64,000 bases of DNA from Albimonas donghaensis (GCF_900106695.1 NZ_FNMZ01000004.1:62001-126000); one strand, 5' to 3'; shown: positions 7,918-16,351, numbered from the stretch's first letter. Made by a program: numbers and translations. Notes: generated by a model from the letters alone, not told the origin.

Positions 7918-8856
7918 ATGTCCCGGGTGATCGACTTCCTCGCGCGGCGACGCGCCGTCTCTCCGTCCTCGCCTTCGGCCGCGCCCGCGGAACAGGCCGG
8001 CTTCCTGCGCGGCTTCTCGGTCGAAGTCATGCCGCGCACCGCCGCGAAGATCGCGCGTTTCGCCGATCTCCTGCCCCGGGGCACGCGGGTCTACATCGCC
8101 CATATCGACGGCACGCCGATCGAGGACATGGTCTCCACCGCCCGCCGCATCGCCGGCGAGGGCTTCGAGGTCATGCCGCATTTCCCCGCCCGCTCTATCC
8201 CCTCCAGGGCCGCGCTGGCCGACTGGATCGACCGCTACCAGGGCGAGGCGGGGGTGACCTCGGCGCTGCTGCTGGGCGGCGGCGTGTCGGAGCCGCGGGG
8301 GGACTTCCACTGCTCCATGCAGCTGATGGAGACCGGGCTGTTCGACCGCGCCGGCTTCCGCCGCCTGCATGTCGCCGGCCACCCCGAGGGCAACACCGAC
8401 ATCGACCCCGACGGGTCGGATCGGAACGTCATGGCGGCGCTGCGCTGGAAGCAGGCCTTCGCCGAACGCAGCGACGCCGAGATGGCGCTGGCCACCCAGT
8501 TCGTATTCGAGGCCGCGCCGGTGGTGGACTGGGCCGCGCGGCTGCGGGCGGCGGGGGTGAACCTGCCGATCCATGTCGGCGTGGCCGGGCCCGCCAAGCT
8601 TCAGACGCTGATCAGATACGCGCTGGCCTGCGGGGTGGGGCCCTCGGTCAAGGTGCTTCAGAAGCGGGCCATGGACCTGACCCGGCTCGCCCTGCCCTTC
8701 ACGCCCGACGAGGTGCTGGCCGACCTCGCCGCCGCCCGCGCCGCCGACCCGGACCTGCAGATCGCGCAGGTGCATTTCTTCCCGCTGGGCGGCATCGACA
8801 AGACCGCCGAATACGCCGCCGACCGGGCCGAACGCGGGGTCGTCCGCTACGCCTGA
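7918..8856 (+). CDS. MetF-like methylenetetrahydrofolate reductase family protein
   Basis: A 312-residue TIM-barrel protein of the methylenetetrahydrofolate reductase superfamily that differs strongly from the metF gene 800 bp away. It keeps a recognisable beginning (FSVEVMPRTAAKI in place of SFEFFPP), HFPARS, an LLGGG...EPRGDF segment, GHPEGN and a C-terminal HFFPLGGIDKTAEY. The N-terminal 28 residues are a poor-complexity extension. The start is ATG at 7918 after AAGGAGG. Since a normal metF exists next door, this paralogue probably serves the methyl-tetrahydrofolate made or used by the following mtgA-type enzyme, perhaps running in the oxidative direction; that is inference. The reaction itself has not been tested from sequence. 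Confidence 0.85.
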   Translation: MSRVIDFLARRRAVSPSSPSAAPAEQAGFLRGFSVEVMPRTAAKIARFADLLPRGTRVYIAHIDGTPIEDMVSTARRIAGEGFEVMPHFPARSIPSRAALADWIDRYQGEAGVTSALLLGGGVSEPRGDFHCSMQLMETGLFDRAGFRRLHVAGHPEGNTDIDPDGSDRNVMAALRWKQAFAERSDAEMALATQFVFEAAPVVDWAARLRAAGVNLPIHVGVAGPAKLQTLIRYALACGVGPSVKVLQKRAMDLTRLALPFTPDEVLADLAAARAADPDLQIAQVHFFPLGGIDKTAEYAADRAERGVVRYA

Positions 8857-9006
8857 TCGGCGGGGCGGGGCGCCTCGCGGGCCGGCCCCCTGACGAGCCC
8901 CGCCCCTCACGCCAACCGGGTTCCCGGCCGTCGGGCGCCTCCGAGCCCACGCCCGCCCGTCATCGCCCGCCCTACCCCGCCAGGCCCCACAAGGATCGCA
9001 TCGCGC

Positions 9007-9960
9007 ATGACCCGCACCATCGTCGAGTCCAAGTCGAAAACCGTCGTCATCGGCTTCGACGAGCCGTTCTGCGTCATCGGCGAGCGCATCAATCCCACCG
9101 GCCGCAAGAAGCTGGCGGCCGAACTGGAGATGGACGACTTCTCCACCGTCGAGAAGGACGCGGCCGAGCAGGTGGCCTGCGGGGCGATGATCCTCGACAT
9201 CAACTCGGGCGCGGTGTTCTCCAACCGGATGGAGGCCGACCCCCGCTACGCCGACAACAACTTCGTCGAGCCGATGCTGATGAAGGCGCTGATCGAGCGG
9301 GTGCAGGCCATCGTCGACGTGCCGCTGTGCATCGACAGCTCGGTCCCCGGCGCGCTGGAGAACGGGCTGGAGGCCGCCGAGGGCCGCCCCCTGCTCAACT
9401 CCGTCACCGGGGAGGAGGAGCGGATGGAGCTCGTCCTGCCGCTGGTCAGGAAATACAACGTGCCGGTGGTGGCGATCTCCAACGACGACACCGGCATTTC
9501 CGAGGACCCCGAGATCCGCTTCGCCGTGGCGAAGAAGATCGTCGAACGGGCCGCGGATTTCGGCATTCCCGCCCATGACATCGTGGTCGACCCGCTGGTC
9601 ATGCCGATCGGGGCCATGGCCACCGCCGGCAAGCAGGTCTTCGCGCTGGTGCGCCGCCTGCGCGACGAGCTTGGCGTGAACACCACCTGCGGGGCCTCCA
9701 ACGTGTCCTTCGGGCTGCCCAACCGGCACGGGATCAACGCGGCCTTCCTGCCGATGGCGATCACGGCCGGAATGACCTCGGCGATCATGAACCCGGTGCG
9801 CCCGCAGGAGATGAACGCGATCCGCGCCGCCAATCTTCTGATGAACAACGACCCTCACGGCATGGCCTGGATCCAGGCCAACCGCGAGCCGACGCCCGAG
9901 GGCGAGGCCCCCGCCGGCGCCCGCGGCGCGCGCGAGGGCCGGCGCCGGCGCCGCGGCTGA
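9007..9960 (+). CDS. mtgA: Methyltetrahydrofolate:corrinoid methyltransferase (MtgA-type)
   Basis: A 317-residue pterin-binding TIM barrel. Key segments are VIGERINPTGRKKL at the start of the pterin domain, MILDINSGAV, PLCIDSS, LLNSVTGEEER, SNDDTGI, VDPLVMPIGAM and TTCGASNVSFGLPNR. These match the MtgA/AcsE group, which moves a methyl group between a corrinoid protein and tetrahydrofolate. In glycine betaine demethylation MtgA forms methyl-tetrahydrofolate. The protein ends in an unusual Arg-rich tail (REGRRRRRG) of about 25 residues beyond the fold. It follows the MetF-like gene after 150 bp. The corrinoid protein and the reductive activator needed by such systems are absent from the window; an MttB-family gene lies 51 kb away. 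Confidence 0.88.
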   Translation: MTRTIVESKSKTVVIGFDEPFCVIGERINPTGRKKLAAELEMDDFSTVEKDAAEQVACGAMILDINSGAVFSNRMEADPRYADNNFVEPMLMKALIERVQAIVDVPLCIDSSVPGALENGLEAAEGRPLLNSVTGEEERMELVLPLVRKYNVPVVAISNDDTGISEDPEIRFAVAKKIVERAADFGIPAHDIVVDPLVMPIGAMATAGKQVFALVRRLRDELGVNTTCGASNVSFGLPNRHGINAAFLPMAITAGMTSAIMNPVRPQEMNAIRAANLLMNNDPHGMAWIQANREPTPEGEAPAGARGAREGRRRRRG

Positions 9961-10222
9961 CGCCCACCGCTGGCGGCGGCGTCGGCGCAGGCGCCGGGCC
10001 GCGGGGGGAACAGCGGCGGTGGGCCTGTCCCGCCGCTGCACGACAGGGCGCCCGAAGGCCCGCCCCCCTGCGCAACCTCGCCTGCGCAAGCCGCGATGCG
10101 ACGCCCCCCCGTTCCCGAAGCTGACGAACGCGTTCCAAAGGCGGTCAAATCGAAAAGGCCCCGGGCGCCGGGCTCGCCCGCCCACGCCTCCCCGACCAGG
10201 CCGCCGCGCGGAGGGGTCGAAT

Positions 10223-10260
10223 GGACGCGCGTCCGCGACCCACTTCGCGGACGCGCGTCC
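10223..10260. repeat. Perfect 15-bp inverted repeat
   Basis: Arms 10223-10237 and 10246-10260 are exact complements with an 8-nt loop. Each arm also contains the palindrome GGACGCGCGTCC. It could be a terminator for the mtgA block on the plus strand, although no T-tract follows. Confidence 0.6.
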
Positions 10261-10467
10261 GGGCTGCGGCCCTGCGCTTGCCGGCCCCGTGCGGCGCGGT
10301 CGCGCCGCCGTCCGGCCCCGCCCGTCCCGCATCGCGGCCAGCCGGGCGAACGCAGCAAGGTCCAGTCCGTTCCCACCGCCAGCGCCTCCGCCAACGCCTC
10401 CGGGCCGCCTCCCCAGTGGAGCGGCGCGGGACGCGCGGGACGCGCGGGTTCGCGGCCGAAGAACCGC

Positions 10468-10513
10468 GCGCGACGCCCTCGACGGGCGCGCGCGTCCGTC
10501 GAGGGCGTCGCGC
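10468..10513. repeat. Perfect 18-bp inverted repeat
   Basis: Arms 10468-10485 and 10496-10513 pair without mismatch around a 10-nt loop of alternating GC. It is the strongest hairpin by stem length in the window. No poly-T tract follows on either strand. Confidence 0.6.
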
Positions 10514-10632
10514 CCCGGGGCGGCGCGGGAACCGCTCCATTTCCGGTTGATTCGGAGCGGATTGCAAGCCTGTTCATGGGCGAAGCGCATCCGGTCCGGC
10601 TGGAGACGTCGCCGCCATCGCCCCCGTCGCCG

Positions 10633-10680
10633 CGCGCCGCGGGCGAGCGGCCGCCGCCCGCGCCCGGGTCGACGCGGCGC
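10633..10680 (+). repeat. Dispersed hairpin element, class I, forward copy
   Basis: Left box CGCGCCGCGGGCG at 10633-10645, right box GGGTCGACGCGGCGC at 10666-10680. The arms (10634-10641 and 10673-10680) span 47 bp. Confidence 0.75.
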
Positions 10681-10872
10681 CTCCCCGCTCATCCGTCGGC
10701 ACGCGGCGGCCGGCCTGGCCGCTCCCCGGGGGTCGGGACCGCAGCCCGCGCCGCAGCGGTTCAACCGGCCCCTCGGCGCCGCGGACATGCGCCCGCGGCG
10801 GGTCTTGAAACCGGGTCTTCCAGCCGGGACGTCCGGGCGCCTGACCGCAAAAGTTTTGAATTCCACGATCAC

Positions 10873-10899
10873 GCGTTGTGATATTGTCCCTCACAACGC
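10873..10899 (+). promoter_or_regulatory. Operator-like palindrome upstream of the MFS gene
   Basis: Perfect 9-bp inverted repeat GCGTTGTGA / TCACAACGC with a 9-bp spacer containing TATTGT, 44 bp before the chosen MFS start. A closely similar palindrome lies upstream of carD at 45064-45089, in the same orientation relative to its gene. A repressor or activator site overlapping a -10-like element is the simplest reading. Confidence 0.5.
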
Positions 10900-10943
10900 T
10901 TCGCTTGCCTTCGCGTCCAAGCCCCGGCTACCTGACCGGCGCC

Positions 10944-12197
10944 ATGGTTTCCGCATCCGACACACCCCCCGCCTCGCCCTCCGCGCCGCTCCCCGATCCC
11001 GACCGCCGGGCCCGGCGCAATGTCGTGGTGCTGGTCATCGCCCAGGCGACGCTGGGCGCGCAGATGCCGGTCAACTTCGTGCTGGGGGGGCTGGCGGGAC
11101 AGATGCTGACCCCGATCCCCTGCCTCGCGACGCTGCCGATCTCGCTGATCGTGCTGGGCTCGATGCTGGCTGCGCCCAATGTCTCGGCGGTGATGGGGCG
11201 CTACGGGCGGCGCGCGGGGTTCTTCATGGGGGCCGCGGGGGGCGCGACCGGCGCGTCGCTCTGCGTCGCGGCGCTGTTCCTCAATTCCTTCTGGCTGTTC
11301 CTCGCAGGCGCTTTCTGCACCGGCATCTATATGTCGGCGCATGGCTTCTACCGCTTCGCCGCCGCCGACGGGGCGTCCGACACGTTCCGGCCCAAGGCGA
11401 TCTCCTGGGTGATGGCGGGGGGGCTGATCTCCGCCGTGATCGGGCCGCAGATGGTCAAGCTCACCTCCGACATGCTGGCCCCGGTGCCCTTCGCGGGCGC
11501 CTACGCCTTCGTGATCCTGCTGAACCTGGTCGCGTGCTCGGTGTTCTGGTTCCTCGACTCGCCCAAGCCGGCGAAACCGCAGCCCGGCGACGCGAAGGGG
11601 CGCTCGGTCGGGCAGCTTCTGCGCACGCCGCGCATCCTGGTGGCGATGATCTGCGGCATGGTCTCCTACGCGCTGATGAACCTGGTGATGACCTCCACCC
11701 CGCTGGCGGTGGTGGGCTGCGGCTTCGCGCAGGCGGACGCGGCGGATATCGTCATGGTGCACGTGCTGGCGATGTTCCTGCCCAGCTTCTTCACCGGCAA
11801 CATCATCAACCGTTTCGGCGTGGAGAAGGTCATCGCCACCGGGCTGGTGATCCTCGCCGGCGCGGGGATGGTGGCCCTGGCGGGCGTGGACCTGCTGAAC
11901 TTCTACGGCGCGCTGTTCCTGCTCGGGATCGGGTGGAACTTCGGCTATATCGGCGCGACCTCGATGCTGGCCGGCGCCCATTCGGTGGCCGAGCGCAGCC
12001 GGGTCCAGGGCATGAACGACTTCGCGGTGTTCGGACTGGTGACGGTGGCCTCGGTCAGCTCCGGCGGGCTGATGAACTGCTGGGGCGGCGATCCGCAGAC
12101 CGGTTGGGCGGCGGTGAACTGGGCGATGATCCCGTTCCTGAGCCTGGCCGGCGCCGCGCTGATCTGGTTCGCGCTGCGCAAGCCCGAGGCCGCCTGA
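10944..12197 (+). CDS. MFS transporter, substrate unknown
   Basis: About 417 residues with twelve predicted hydrophobic segments arranged 6+6 around a central cytoplasmic loop (PKPAKPQPGDAKGR near residues 205-220). The basic motif MGRYGRRAGF between helices 2 and 3 is the major facilitator motif A. I chose ATG at 10944; a GTG at 10878 in the same frame would extend the protein by 22 residues but would start inside the upstream palindrome. The gene stands alone between a long empty stretch and the convergent bamE gene, so context gives no substrate. Transcription may be controlled through the GTTGTG palindrome just upstream. Confidence 0.85.
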   Translation: MVSASDTPPASPSAPLPDPDRRARRNVVVLVIAQATLGAQMPVNFVLGGLAGQMLTPIPCLATLPISLIVLGSMLAAPNVSAVMGRYGRRAGFFMGAAGGATGASLCVAALFLNSFWLFLAGAFCTGIYMSAHGFYRFAAADGASDTFRPKAISWVMAGGLISAVIGPQMVKLTSDMLAPVPFAGAYAFVILLNLVACSVFWFLDSPKPAKPQPGDAKGRSVGQLLRTPRILVAMICGMVSYALMNLVMTSTPLAVVGCGFAQADAADIVMVHVLAMFLPSFFTGNIINRFGVEKVIATGLVILAGAGMVALAGVDLLNFYGALFLLGIGWNFGYIGATSMLAGAHSVAERSRVQGMNDFAVFGLVTVASVSSGGLMNCWGGDPQTGWAAVNWAMIPFLSLAGAALIWFALRKPEAA

Positions 12198-12565
12198 CGG
12201 CGCCTCGGGGGGCCTTCGCCTCCGGCGCCCTGCACGACGCCTGTCCCTCAACGTCGCCCGCCCCCGGCGACGCCATGCCCCGAAGGCGCGGCCTCCGCCC
12301 GTAGGCCCTGCGGCCAGGCGGCCGCGGCACGCCGGCTCAGGGTCGGCGGCGCGGCCGGCGGACGCCCAGGCGCCCGTCTCCCGCCGCTTCGCGACGCGCC
12401 GCGCGAGGCCTTCGCCCCGCGAATCGATGAGAGGAAGAGACGCGCCGCGCTCGGCATGAGCGCGCCGCCGACGCCCGAACCGGCCCGGCCGCGCGCGCCG
12501 TCCCCAAGGCGCCGCAGCGGCGCCTGCCGCCGGCCCGCCTCGGGGACCGGCGGCGTGGCGTCGCA
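12198..12565. other. Convergent intergenic region between MFS and bamE genes
   Basis: The 368 bp carry no credible gene. A short hairpin at 12507-12525 (AGGCGCCG / CGGCGCCT, 3-nt loop), inside a wider GTCCCC...GGGGAC pairing, may end transcripts from either side, but it lacks a T-tract. Confidence 0.45.
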
Positions 12566-13144
12566 TCAGTTGTTCGTCGCGCCCTCGGCCACGGCGGAAC
12601 CGGCGTTGGCCAGGTTGCCGAAGACCTGCTGCAGGATGGTCAGCTCGCGCCCGAAGGTGGGCGTGGTGCGGGTCACCAGGTTGATCACCCGGCCGTCCTC
12701 CAGCCCGTAAAGATCGGTCGAGGCGAGCGTGCCCTGATCGTCGAAGCGGATCGCCACAACGCGGCGCTCGGTCACTTCGGGGGCGTTGTAGGCCAGGGTC
12801 TCGACCCGCGAGGACACGTAATACCACGCGTCGTTGCGCATCACGCCGGCCGTCGAGGGACGGCCGATCTTGGCGGTCACCGTGGCGGCGCTGTCGATGC
12901 CTGGCTCCAGCTGCGCCAGTTGCGCCTCGGCCGGGGCGTAGCCGTGCACGCGCACGACCGGCTCGCAGGCCGCGAGCGCCAGCGCGGCGAGGGCGCCCAG
13001 CGCGAGCGTCGCGCCCCGCGGACGCCGCCGCGGCGCGACGGGCGCGCCCGACGCGCCCCCGGCCGACGCGGCGCCGCCGATCGTTCCGTTGATGGAAGTC
13101 ATGCGCGGGTCCCGCACCTGAAAACCCCGTGTCTTCCGGATCAT
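12566..13144 (-). CDS. bamE: Outer membrane protein assembly factor BamE (SmpA/OmlA lipoprotein)
   Basis: BamE is a small outer-membrane lipoprotein of the BAM complex that inserts beta-barrel proteins. The sequence shows a lipobox (LALAAC) and the SmpA/OmlA domain with GIDSAATVTAKIGRPST, WYYVSSRVET and VAIRFDDQGTL. Both plausible starts leave a long stretch before the lipobox: ATG at 13144 (GGGAGC five bases upstream) gives 59 residues, and ATG at 13102 gives 45; the former is reported for its ribosome binding site. A Gly/Ala-rich insertion precedes the basic n-region RRRPRG. The gene is divergent from the DUF177 gene, a common arrangement in Alphaproteobacteria. Confidence 0.88.
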   Translation of the reverse strand: MIRKTRGFQVRDPRMTSINGTIGGAASAGGASGAPVAPRRRPRGATLALGALAALALAACEPVVRVHGYAPAEAQLAQLEPGIDSAATVTAKIGRPSTAGVMRNDAWYYVSSRVETLAYNAPEVTERRVVAIRFDDQGTLASTDLYGLEDGRVINLVTRTTPTFGRELTILQQVFGNLANAGSAVAEGATNN

Positions 13145-13425
13145 CACCGCTCCCGGGTCATCGCGGCCGGGCCGCTTGGGCCGGCCAGTCCGCGCCCCGG
13201 ACGCGCCCCGCGCCGTGGCCGCGAAGCCGCGGCGGGTGCGGGCGGGCCAAGGTCGCCGCTTGCAGGCCTTGCCTAGCGCGCGCATGTTCGCAGTTCAAGC
13301 GGCCCCGCCGCCCGAGCCACACCGCCGGCCTCGCCGTCCGTCCCCGGACCGGTCCTGCGCGCCGCATCGCGGCCCAGGGCGATACGAGGCCGATGCGACC
13401 CGCCCCGCGCGAAGGAGTAAGCGCC

Positions 13426-13989
13426 ATGTCCCGCTCCGCCGCCGCCGTCCCGGCGCCCGAATTCTCCCGGCCGGTCCGGGTCAACGATCTGCCGCCCAAC
13501 GGCGACAAACTGCAGGCCAAGGCCGGCGCGGAGGAGCGCGCCGCCCTCGCCCGCCGCTTCGGCGTGAAGAAAGTGGAGCGGTTCGGCTTCCGCGGCGAGG
13601 TGCGCCCGGAGGCCGACGGCTGGCGCGTGGAGGGCGAGGTCCGCGCCCGCGTGGTGCAGCCCTGCGTGGTGACGCTGGAGGACGTGGCGCAGGAGCTGGC
13701 GGAGCCGTTCTCGCGCCTCTACCTGCCCGGCGCGCCGGAGCCGGACCTGGCCGATATCGACCCCTCCGAGGACGACGACCCGCCCGAGCCTCTGGGCCAT
13801 CGCATCGATCCCGGCGAGGTCGCGGCGGAGATCGCGGCGCTGGCCATCGACCCCTATCCGCGGGCCCCGGGCGCGACCTTCGCGGCGCCCGCGGTCGGTC
13901 CCGACGGCGCGGAGGAGGAGGACGGCGCCGCCCGTCCCTTCGCCGCCCTCGCCGCGCTGCGCGAGCGCCTGGACAAGGACGACGGCTGA
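13426..13989 (+). CDS. YceD family (DUF177) protein upstream of rpmF
   Basis: A 187-residue DUF177/YceD protein. Visible family features are FSRPVRVNDLP at the start, a central beta-rich part with VEGEVRARVVQPCVVTLEDV (one conserved Cys) and an acidic second half. In many bacteria yceD directly precedes rpmF, plsX and fabH; in E. coli YceD has been tied to 23S rRNA handling. The same order holds here, although rpmF follows only after 634 bp. The start is ATG at 13426 behind GAAGGAG at a spacing of eight bases. The C-terminus is Glu/Ala-rich and looks flexible. Confidence 0.88.
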   Translation: MSRSAAAVPAPEFSRPVRVNDLPPNGDKLQAKAGAEERAALARRFGVKKVERFGFRGEVRPEADGWRVEGEVRARVVQPCVVTLEDVAQELAEPFSRLYLPGAPEPDLADIDPSEDDDPPEPLGHRIDPGEVAAEIAALAIDPYPRAPGATFAAPAVGPDGAEEEDGAARPFAALAALRERLDKDDG

Positions 13990-14116
13990 GTCGGGGTCCA
14001 CGCGCCATGCGCCTCACCTCCTGCCTGTCCCCGTTCCCGCCCCTGGCTGCGCCCGTGTCCCCGCCCCTGGCCGCGCGTGCGCCTGGCCGCCCGCAGGTTC
14101 CGCCTGTCCCGACCGG

Positions 14117-14262
14117 GCGCCGCGTCCTCCCGCCCGCGGGTGGCGAGGGCGCGCCCGCGGCGCAGGGAACCCGGTCGCCGGGTGGCGACGTGGCCACCTG
14201 CGCGACGCCCGAACCGCGCCGCGGGCGGAGCGGCCGCACCCGCGCCACGGTCGTCGCGGCGC
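14117..14262. repeat. 146-bp head-to-head pair of class I hairpin elements
   Basis: Reverse copy with arms 14117-14124 and 14156-14163, forward copy with arms 14216-14223 and 14255-14262, 52 bp between the inner arms. Length and geometry are identical to 5908-6053. The spacers share the pieces CGCCGG(A/G)TGGCGAC and CGCCCG. Confidence 0.75.
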
Positions 14263-14450
14263 TCCCGTCCGAGCCCCCCGCGCGCCGCGCGGCCGCCGCG
14301 CGCCGCAGGCCCCGTCATGACGCCCCGGCGCCGGACCGACCGCCTTGCGGGCGCGACGAAATTCTCCGCTCCGGCCCCGCCGCGGGCGCCGCCCGAGCCC
14401 GGCCGCGCGCCCCCCTGCGCGCCGCCGCTTCCGCGCCCCTCGGCCGGCCC

Positions 14451-14478
14451 TTGCGCTCGCTCGGGTTTCGCGTATGTT
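14451..14478 (+). promoter_or_regulatory. Putative rpmF promoter
   Basis: TTGCGC (14451-14456), a 16-bp spacer and TATGTT (14473-14478) lie about 145 bp before rpmF, in the only A+T-richer part of the region. Confidence 0.4.
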
Positions 14479-14623
14479 CGCCGCTCCTTTTTCACGGGAT
14501 TCGGCGGCTCTCCGCGGGACCTCTCCGGCGCATCGGCGACGGGCGGTCCGGCAGGGGAGCCGAGAGGGTCCCGGCCCATACGCGCGGCCACGCGGTCGCC
14601 GCGGTCAACCGGAGATCGAGACC

Positions 14624-14827
14624 ATGGCGGTCCCCCAGAATCGAACCACGCCGTCGAAGCGCAACATGCGCCGCTCGCATCATGCCCTGTCCGCCTCGAG
14701 CTACGCCGAGTGCCCGAACTGCGGCGAGCTGCAGCGTCCGCACCATGTGTGCGGCTCCTGCGGGCACTATGCCGGCCGCGAGGTCGTCAGCATGGTCGAA
14801 GAGCTCGACCTCGACGACGAGTCCTGA
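14624..14827 (+). CDS. rpmF: 50S ribosomal protein L32
   Basis: A 67-residue protein with the usual L32 beginning ([20 protein letters not shown]) and a zinc-ribbon of four cysteines, C30, C33, C43 and C46 (CPNC and CGSC), so this is the zinc-binding form. It belongs to the large ribosomal subunit. The C-terminus is acidic (EELDLDDES), which is common in Alphaproteobacteria. The start is ATG at 14624 after GGAGATCGAGACC. plsX and fabH follow, linking a ribosomal gene to lipid synthesis as in many proteobacteria. Confidence 0.96.
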   Translation: MAVPQNRTTPSKRNMRRSHHALSASSYAECPNCGELQRPHHVCGSCGHYAGREVVSMVEELDLDDES

Positions 14828-15196
14828 TCGCGGCCGCCCTTCCCCGCGCCTGACCGGGCCCGCATTCGCGGGGCTCCCGGTTCCGGCGCGGCGGAGGGGA
14901 CCGGCGCGGCGCGGACCTCGCGTCGCGCTCGTCGGAACGCTGCGCGAGCACGCCCCTGCGCCTGTCCGGGCTTCGGCCCGGTCGCAGGCTCTGTCAGGGG
15001 CTGCGGACAAGGCGAGACCCGCGCGCCATCGCGCACGGGAATCGCGCGGCGAGACGACCTCGGCCGGGCGCCGCCCCGGCGCATATCCCGGGATCGCCGC
15101 GCCCTTCGCGGGACGCGGCGCCGGAACGCCGCCTTGCGCATGCTGCGCCTCGACCGGTCCGGACTCTCTCATGAAACGGTCGCCGAAGCGCATCAG
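14828..15196. other. rpmF-plsX spacer with a UUCG hairpin
   Basis: The 369 bp have no credible gene. The main structure is the hairpin at 14955-14988. The rest is G+C-rich sequence running up to the plsX start. Confidence 0.5.
14955..14988 (+). other. Extended hairpin with a UUCG tetraloop after rpmF
   Basis: Inner stem CCGGGC / GCCCGG closes TTCG; an outer stem CCTGCG / CGCAGG extends it with a small internal loop. There is no T-tract, so it may be a transcript-stabilising or processing structure in the rpmF-plsX messenger rather than a terminator. Confidence 0.45.
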
Positions 15197-16351
15197 ATGA
15201 CCTTTCTCAGCTCCTCCCACGACGACGATGACGACGACGGCTTCAGCCGTGGCCGCAATGACGGGCCCGCCCGCGGCGGCGTGATCTCGGTCGACGCCAT
15301 GGGCGGCGATCGCGGCCCGGCCGCGGTGATCGGCGGCATGTCGATCTCGGCCCGCCGCAATCCCGACATCCGCTTCATCGTCCATGGCGACGAGGCCGAG
15401 CTCACCCGCCTGATGCGCCGCCGCGGCGCGCTCGCGGAACGCACCGAGATCCGCCACGCGCCCGAGATCGTGCCGATGGGGGCCAAGCCCTCGAAGGTCA
15501 TGCGCCAGGCCCGCGGCACCTCGATGATGAGCGCCCTGCAGGCGGTGAAAAGCGGCGAGGCCTCGGTGGCCGTGTCCTGCGGCAACACCGGCGCGCTGAT
15601 GGCGCTGGCCATGCTGGCCCTGCGCCGGGCGCCGGGCGTCGACCGCCCCGCGATCGCGGTGTTCTGGCCCTCGCGCGGGCCGGCGGGTCACAACATCGTG
15701 CTGGATGTGGGCGCCGATATCCGCGCCGATCCGCGCAATCTGCTGCAATACGCGGTCATGGGCGCGGAATACGCCCGCGTCGGCCTCGGGCTCGAACAGC
15801 CCCGCGTCGGCCTGCTCAATGTCGGCGCCGAGGAGAGCAAGGGCGGCGAGACCCTGCACGACGCCCATGAGATGATCGGCGCCGCCGCCGGGCGGACGGG
15901 CGCGGGGTTCTCCTATGTCGGCTTCGTCGAGGGCGGGGACATCCTGTCCACCCGCTGCGACGTCATCGTCACCGACGGATTCACCGGCAATGTCGCGTTG
16001 AAGACCGCCGAAGGCACCGCCAAGCTGATCTCCGACAGCCTGAAGGACGCGTTCCGCCACACCTGGCTGTCGCGGCTCGGCGCGCTCGCGGCCTGGACGT
16101 CGCTGCGGCGGCTGGGCAAGCGCATCGACCCGCGCCGGGTCAATGGCGGCGTGTTTCTCGGGCTCAACGGATCGGTGGTCAAAAGCCACGGGTCCGCAGA
16201 CGCCACCGGCGTGGCCTCCGCCATCAAGCTGGCCGCGACCATGGGTCTGTCCGGCTTCGAACGTCGCGTGGCCGAACAGGTTGCCAACACCTTCCCCGGC
16301 CGGGAAACTGCGCCCGGGGAATCGACCAGGAGCGGGAAGAGCACAGGATGA
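15197..16351 (+). CDS. plsX: Phosphate acyltransferase PlsX
   Basis: PlsX makes acyl-phosphate from acyl-ACP for phospholipid synthesis and acts at the inner face of the membrane. The 384-residue protein shows the family motifs ISVDAMGGDRGPAAVI near residue 30, SCGNTGALMALAM, PSRGPAGHNIVLDVGA and VTDGFTGNVALKTAEG. It has an odd N-terminal tail with six consecutive Asp residues before the fold. The start is ATG at 15197; an upstream in-frame ATG at 15134 seems less likely. The stop overlaps the fabH start in ATGA, so the two genes are translationally coupled. Confidence 0.94.
   Translation: MTFLSSSHDDDDDDGFSRGRNDGPARGGVISVDAMGGDRGPAAVIGGMSISARRNPDIRFIVHGDEAELTRLMRRRGALAERTEIRHAPEIVPMGAKPSKVMRQARGTSMMSALQAVKSGEASVAVSCGNTGALMALAMLALRRAPGVDRPAIAVFWPSRGPAGHNIVLDVGADIRADPRNLLQYAVMGAEYARVGLGLEQPRVGLLNVGAEESKGGETLHDAHEMIGAAAGRTGAGFSYVGFVEGGDILSTRCDVIVTDGFTGNVALKTAEGTAKLISDSLKDAFRHTWLSRLGALAAWTSLRRLGKRIDPRRVNGGVFLGLNGSVVKSHGSADATGVASAIKLAATMGLSGFERRVAEQVANTFPGRETAPGESTRSGKSTG

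Larger units (their letters stand above)
9961..10943. other. Long gene-free stretch with three hairpins and an operator-like palindrome
   Basis: Almost 1 kb without a credible gene. The frames that are open here have shadow-like composition (runs of Arg, Pro and Ala) and no ribosome binding sites. It contains two perfect long hairpins (10223-10260 and 10468-10513), one class I dispersed element (10633-10680), an A+T-richer patch near 10850-10865 and the palindrome at 10873-10899 upstream of the MFS gene. Confidence 0.55.
13990..14623. other. Gene-free stretch before rpmF with a 146-bp element pair
   Basis: The 634 bp between the DUF177 and rpmF genes hold no credible gene. A head-to-head pair of class I hairpin elements fills 14117-14262. 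A likely rpmF promoter lies at 14451-14478. Confidence 0.55.

Noticed and set aside
9855-10577. Minus-strand frame of 240 codons behind mtgA
   Set aside because: It overlaps the end of mtgA and both long hairpins and has shadow-like composition with no family resemblance.
7726-10872. Minus-strand open frame of 1048 codons opposite the MetF-like and mtgA genes
   Set aside because: Shadow frame without recognisable domains. The plus strand carries two well-supported genes with ribosome binding sites.
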